Of a DNA stretch of 64,000 nucleotides, positions 61,532 through 64,000 are shown piece by piece (positions within the stretch are counted from its first letter, which is position 1; every line of letters starts with the position of its first letter). Both the position numbers and the translations under genes were made by a program. The notes beneath the pieces were generated by a model. The model made no database searches. It saw only the letters and a list, made by a program, of their open reading frames with translations, and was not told the origin of the DNA. Where the stretch lies: NCBI RefSeq assembly GCF_013267195.1, contig NZ_CP053941.1:2170001-2234000 (forward strand), in the 5' to 3' direction. The DNA comes from Halorubrum salinarum (GTDB lineage Archaea > Halobacteriota > Halobacteria > Halobacteriales > Haloferacaceae).

Positions 61532-61646
61532 CTTCTCGCGGCGAGCAACACCGCGAGCCGCGCGGTTGCGCGGAGAATTGAACTAGGGAGCGACGCGAGC
61601 GAACGCGAGCGGCGCGACCGGAGTTCAATTCTCGCACCCGGACCTT
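61511..61646 (+). repeat. Direct repeat of the tRNA-His 3' end, attachment-site-like
   Basis: A 24-base stretch covering the tRNA-His T arm and 3' end (61511-61534, beginning GTTCAATTCTCGCACCC) occurs again, exact, at 61623-61646. The 88 bases between the copies contain an inverted copy of the T-arm motif (GAGAATTGAAC, 61573-61583) and short GCGAGCG-type repeats. A duplicated tRNA 3' end is the usual mark left by a tRNA-targeting integrase. No integrase is in the window. Confidence 0.6.
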
Positions 61647-61664
61647 TGGCAAACCGAGGGTGCG

Positions 61665-62375
61665 TTAGAGCCCGGAGGTCTCGCCGACGGCGTCTTCGAG
61701 CCGGTCCAGAAACCCCGTTTCGTGTTGCTCGTCGACGTGCGCGATGTTCCACAGTCCGGAGTCGGCTATCTCGTCGCGAGGACTCTCCCGCCCTAACCAC
61801 TCGTCGCTCCGGGCGTCGACGGTGTCACGCTCGTAGTTGCTGAGGAGCGCGATCGCGTTCCGCTCGACGTATGCGCGGTCGCTCTCGGGGGCCGGCTCGT
61901 CCTCGATCTCGACCCACAGGAACGGGAGGTCGCGAATGTACTCGCTGACTCGGCGCTCGTGAGCCAACTCCGCGAGGCGACGCTCACGGTCGGCGGTCGC
62001 CCCCTCACCCCAGTGCGGGTACTCGTCGCCGAGCCCGTCCCGCTCGATCATGGCTCGCCCGACGTGCTTGCGGAACACCGAGCCGCGGTGATTCCCGCCG
62101 CCCTCGTAGCTCCCGCGGTTCGCTCCCCGGTGCGTCCGCAGCCGATTCCACAGCGACGTTCCGGACCCCGTCGAGACGGCGTGCGTTCCGACGCGCGTGA
62201 CTCGTAGCTGGTCTGTGGCCTCTCGGGTCTCCCCGCTCGCGAAAAAGAAGTAGACCCCTCGCTCGGGCCAGTCCATGCGTCCGGTACACTCCGCGAGGCG
62301 TCGCTTCCCGCCGACGTTCGCTTCGAGGCGATCGAGGAGGTCGTAGAACCGACCGAGGTCCGCGGCACGGGACAT
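61665..62375 (-). CDS. Possible GIY-YIG-like protein, accessory-type
   Basis: A 236-residue protein. Near residue 38 it has RGVYFFFASGETRE, followed by RVTRVGTHAVSTGSGTSLWN and RLRTHRG. The GVY start, VGTHA second strand, and Arg/His after it recall the GIY-YIG fold in circular order. A later RGSVFRKHVG and a C-terminal Asn (NAIALLSNYE) could complete the active site. I am not certain of the family. It lies next to the duplicated tRNA-His end, and uses more rare-type codons (e.g. Arg AGG/CGA) than its neighbours. I start at the ATG at 62373-62375. Confidence 0.55.
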   Translation of the reverse strand: MSRAADLGRFYDLLDRLEANVGGKRRLAECTGRMDWPERGVYFFFASGETREATDQLRVTRVGTHAVSTGSGTSLWNRLRTHRGANRGSYEGGGNHRGSVFRKHVGRAMIERDGLGDEYPHWGEGATADRERRLAELAHERRVSEYIRDLPFLWVEIEDEPAPESDRAYVERNAIALLSNYERDTVDARSDEWLGRESPRDEIADSGLWNIAHVDEQHETGFLDRLEDAVGETSGL

Positions 62376-62439
62376 GCGAGTCCGTTCCGGGGTGACGCAC
62401 AAAGTCGCCGGGGGTCCGCAGGGTGGAACGGCGTGGCGG

Positions 62440-63174
62440 TTAGAACCCGACCCGCTCCCCGTCCTCGGGAACCAGCACGTCCTCCGTCGCCGCCCGGAGT
62501 TCCTCCCGCGAGAGCAGGCAGTGGTTGATCGCCTCCATGTGGACCACGGCGACCGCGGCGTCGGTCGCCTCGCGCACGGCCCGTACGTCGTCGACGCCCA
62601 TCGTGATCGGCTCGCCCTCGTTGAACCGCGCCGCGCCCCCGTTGAGGACGACCGCGTCGGGATCGAACCGGGCGAGCGTCTCGGCGACGGGCTCGTACCA
62701 GACCGTGTCGCCGGCGAGGTACAGCGTCTCCGCGCCCTCGACGACGAACCCGGAGACGGGCCCCATCGCCTCGGCCAGTTCTCCGTGTCCGTGGCGACCG
62801 GGCGTCCGGTGGAGCGTGACGCCGCCGAACGACGCCGTCTCCTCGACGGGCCGCACGTCGGTGAACCCGTCCTCGACGAACGCGTCTTCTTCGGCCGGCT
62901 GGCAGAACAGCGGCACGTCCGGGTCGAGCGCTTCGACCGCCGCCTCGTCGAAGTGGTCCGGGTGGCGGTGGGTGACGACCACCGCGTCGTGCGACAGGTC
63001 GACGTCCGGCATCGGCACGAGCGGGTTGTTCCGGTCGTTCGGCGTGTCGTCGATCGGCGGCAGCGCGCCCTCCTCGGCGAACAGGGGATCGACGAGGAAG
63101 GTCGTCTCGTCCACGGTCGCGAGGACCGTGGCGTTGCGGGCGAGGGTGACGTCGAGGGCGGCGTCGGTCGACAT
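62440..63174 (-). CDS. MBL-fold metallo-hydrolase
   Basis: A 244-residue metallo-beta-lactamase-fold protein of the UlaG-like type. The metal site shows VVVTHRHPDHFDE (HxHxDH-like) and later LHRTPGRHGHGE and LYLAGDTVWYEP, with a conserved Asp. A terminal His comes in VVHMEAINHCLL. The family hydrolyses phosphate esters, lactones or nucleic acids; the substrate here is unknown. The start is the ATG at 63172-63174. Confidence 0.85.
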   Translation of the reverse strand: MSTDAALDVTLARNATVLATVDETTFLVDPLFAEEGALPPIDDTPNDRNNPLVPMPDVDLSHDAVVVTHRHPDHFDEAAVEALDPDVPLFCQPAEEDAFVEDGFTDVRPVEETASFGGVTLHRTPGRHGHGELAEAMGPVSGFVVEGAETLYLAGDTVWYEPVAETLARFDPDAVVLNGGAARFNEGEPITMGVDDVRAVREATDAAVAVVHMEAINHCLLSREELRAATEDVLVPEDGERVGF

Positions 63175-63365
63175 ACCGCCCCTTCGGCGAGCGCGGTGTT
63201 GTGGCTTGCGGCGGGACCCCCGCCGACCGCGGCGTCCGCGAGTTATTTGTCGGCCGCGGGTCAACCCGTGCGTCATGAACGGATGTGAGTCGACGTGAGC
63301 CCGCGCGGTCTGCGCTCAACGAGCGACGGGACCGGCGACGACCTCTCGGTGCGCGTCGAACCGCG

Positions 63366-64000
63366 ATGAGCGGGTCGACCGAGGGGTCGTCGAGCGCGAG
63401 CGGCGACGCGGACGCCGCCGACGCGGGCGGCACGGACACCGCCGACACGATGCGCGAGCGCGCCGGCGAGAACCGGGTGAAGCTCTGGCTGCTGTTGCGC
63501 GCGGACCGGCTCGTCGTCGCGGCGGTGCTGACGCTCGCCGTCTTCGTCGCGTTCGTCGCCGTCGCGGTCGCGATATCGCCGTCGCTCGCGACGAAGGTCG
63601 GGTCGAGCGACCCCGTCGAGACGCTGTTCGCGTCGATGATCACGGCGATCGTCACGGGGGCGACGCTCGTCGTCACGATCGGACAGCTCGTGCTCACGCA
63701 GGAGAACGGCCCGCTCGGCGACCAGCGGGACCGCATGGACGACACGCTCGCCGTCCGGGACGACATCGCGGACCTGACCGGCGGGCCGACGCCCACGGAC
63801 CCGGCCGCGTTCCTCGACGCGATCCTCGGCGCCGCGGCGGGGCGCGCTCGGGACCTCCGCGACTCGGTTGCGGGGCAGGGTGACGACGGCGACGAGTCGG
63901 ACCGGGACGCGCTCCGAGCGGAGGTCGACGACCTCGCGACGGGGCTCACCGGGAACGCCGACGCCGTGCGCGGCCAGCTCGACGGCGCCGAGTTCGGCTC
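63366..64000 (+). CDS. Two-helix membrane protein, truncated by the window end
   Basis: A frame from the ATG at 63366 that stays open to the window edge (211 codons visible). After an acidic N terminus of 35 residues it has two hydrophobic segments (VVAAVLTLAVFVAFVAVAVAI and TAIVTGATLVVTIGQLVLTQ), then a long acidic, helical soluble region. This two-helix-plus-coil pattern occurs in uncharacterised haloarchaeal membrane proteins. No function can be stated. Confidence 0.7.
   Translation, partial: MSGSTEGSSSASGDADAADAGGTDTADTMRERAGENRVKLWLLLRADRLVVAAVLTLAVFVAFVAVAVAISPSLATKVGSSDPVETLFASMITAIVTGATLVVTIGQLVLTQENGPLGDQRDRMDDTLAVRDDIADLTGGPTPTDPAAFLDAILGAAAGRARDLRDSVAGQGDDGDESDRDALRAEVDDLATGLTGNADAVRGQLDGAEFG

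Noticed and set aside
1-64000. rRNA operon, CRISPR array or intact insertion sequence
   Set aside because: No rRNA-like sequence, regular repeat-spacer array, transposase gene or integrase gene was found on either strand.

Overview
This 64 kb window is chromosomal DNA from a halophilic archaeon (class Halobacteria). The evidence is a very high GC content, strongly acidic proteins, Tat-type twin-arginine lipoprotein signals, an archaeal ribosomal-protein/RNA-polymerase operon with embedded tRNAs, an archaeal mevalonate-branch gene pair (mevalonate kinase and isopentenyl phosphate kinase), a bacterio-opsin-activator type HTH regulator and several families known mainly from haloarchaea. A GC-rich dispersed-type repeat near 10 kb has the style I associate with Halorubrum and relatives, so a Halorubrum-like organism is my best guess; this is inference. 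No rRNA, CRISPR array or intact insertion sequence was seen.

Layout. 0-10 kb: DoxX membrane protein, a RecJ-like protein with a degraded DHH site, a Yip1 protein and a type IV pilin-like protein, a sugar oxidoreductase/isomerase pair, PspA, and a dgcN-dgcA D-glutamate catabolic pair, followed by a 0.5 kb non-coding repeat region. 10-20 kb: a redox block with formate dehydrogenase divergent from a formaldehyde-dehydrogenase-like enzyme, two tiny zinc-binding proteins, a CobW metallochaperone, YqeC, and an aldehyde:ferredoxin-oxidoreductase-family protein that lacks the usual Fe-S cysteines. 20-24 kb: Mrp/ApbC Fe-S carrier, isopentenyl phosphate kinase, mevalonate kinase. 23-30 kb: a complete phosphate uptake operon (pstS-C-A-B, phoU, and an AbrB-PhoU regulator). 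30-34.4 kb: a coiled-coil protein, a short MscS-like channel, small membrane proteins, and a lipoprotein carrying a CuA (cytochrome oxidase subunit II-like) domain. 34.5-40.8 kb: tRNA-Ser, rpsM, rpsD, rpsK, rpoD, tRNA-Leu, rpl18e, rplM, rpsI, rpoN, rpoK, eno, rpsB, all on the minus strand. 41-47 kb: alcohol dehydrogenase, cytidylate kinase, Cbf5, an aspartoacylase-like hydrolase, tRNA-Pro, and an HTH-10 regulator divergent from a membrane protein. 47.4-52.4 kb: a three-gene operon of a divergent B-family DNA polymerase, a small protein and a RadA-like protein without a Walker A motif, next to the clamp-loader gene rfcL. 52.4-64 kb: histidine kinase, alcohol dehydrogenase, a polar amino-acid ABC transporter, heme A synthase, a MATE exporter behind a perfect operator palindrome, tRNA-His with a duplicated 3' end, a possible GIY-YIG-like protein, an MBL hydrolase and a truncated membrane protein.

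The candidates I rate highest for something new are: the PolB2-type polymerase / small protein / degenerate RecA operon, which resembles in design the bacterial ImuA-ImuB-DnaE2 mutasome; the AOR-family enzyme without its Fe-S ligands beside yqeC; the CuA-domain lipoprotein with an unknown N-terminal domain; the mutually exclusive inverted repeats at 34.0 kb; and the small duplicated attachment-like site at tRNA-His.
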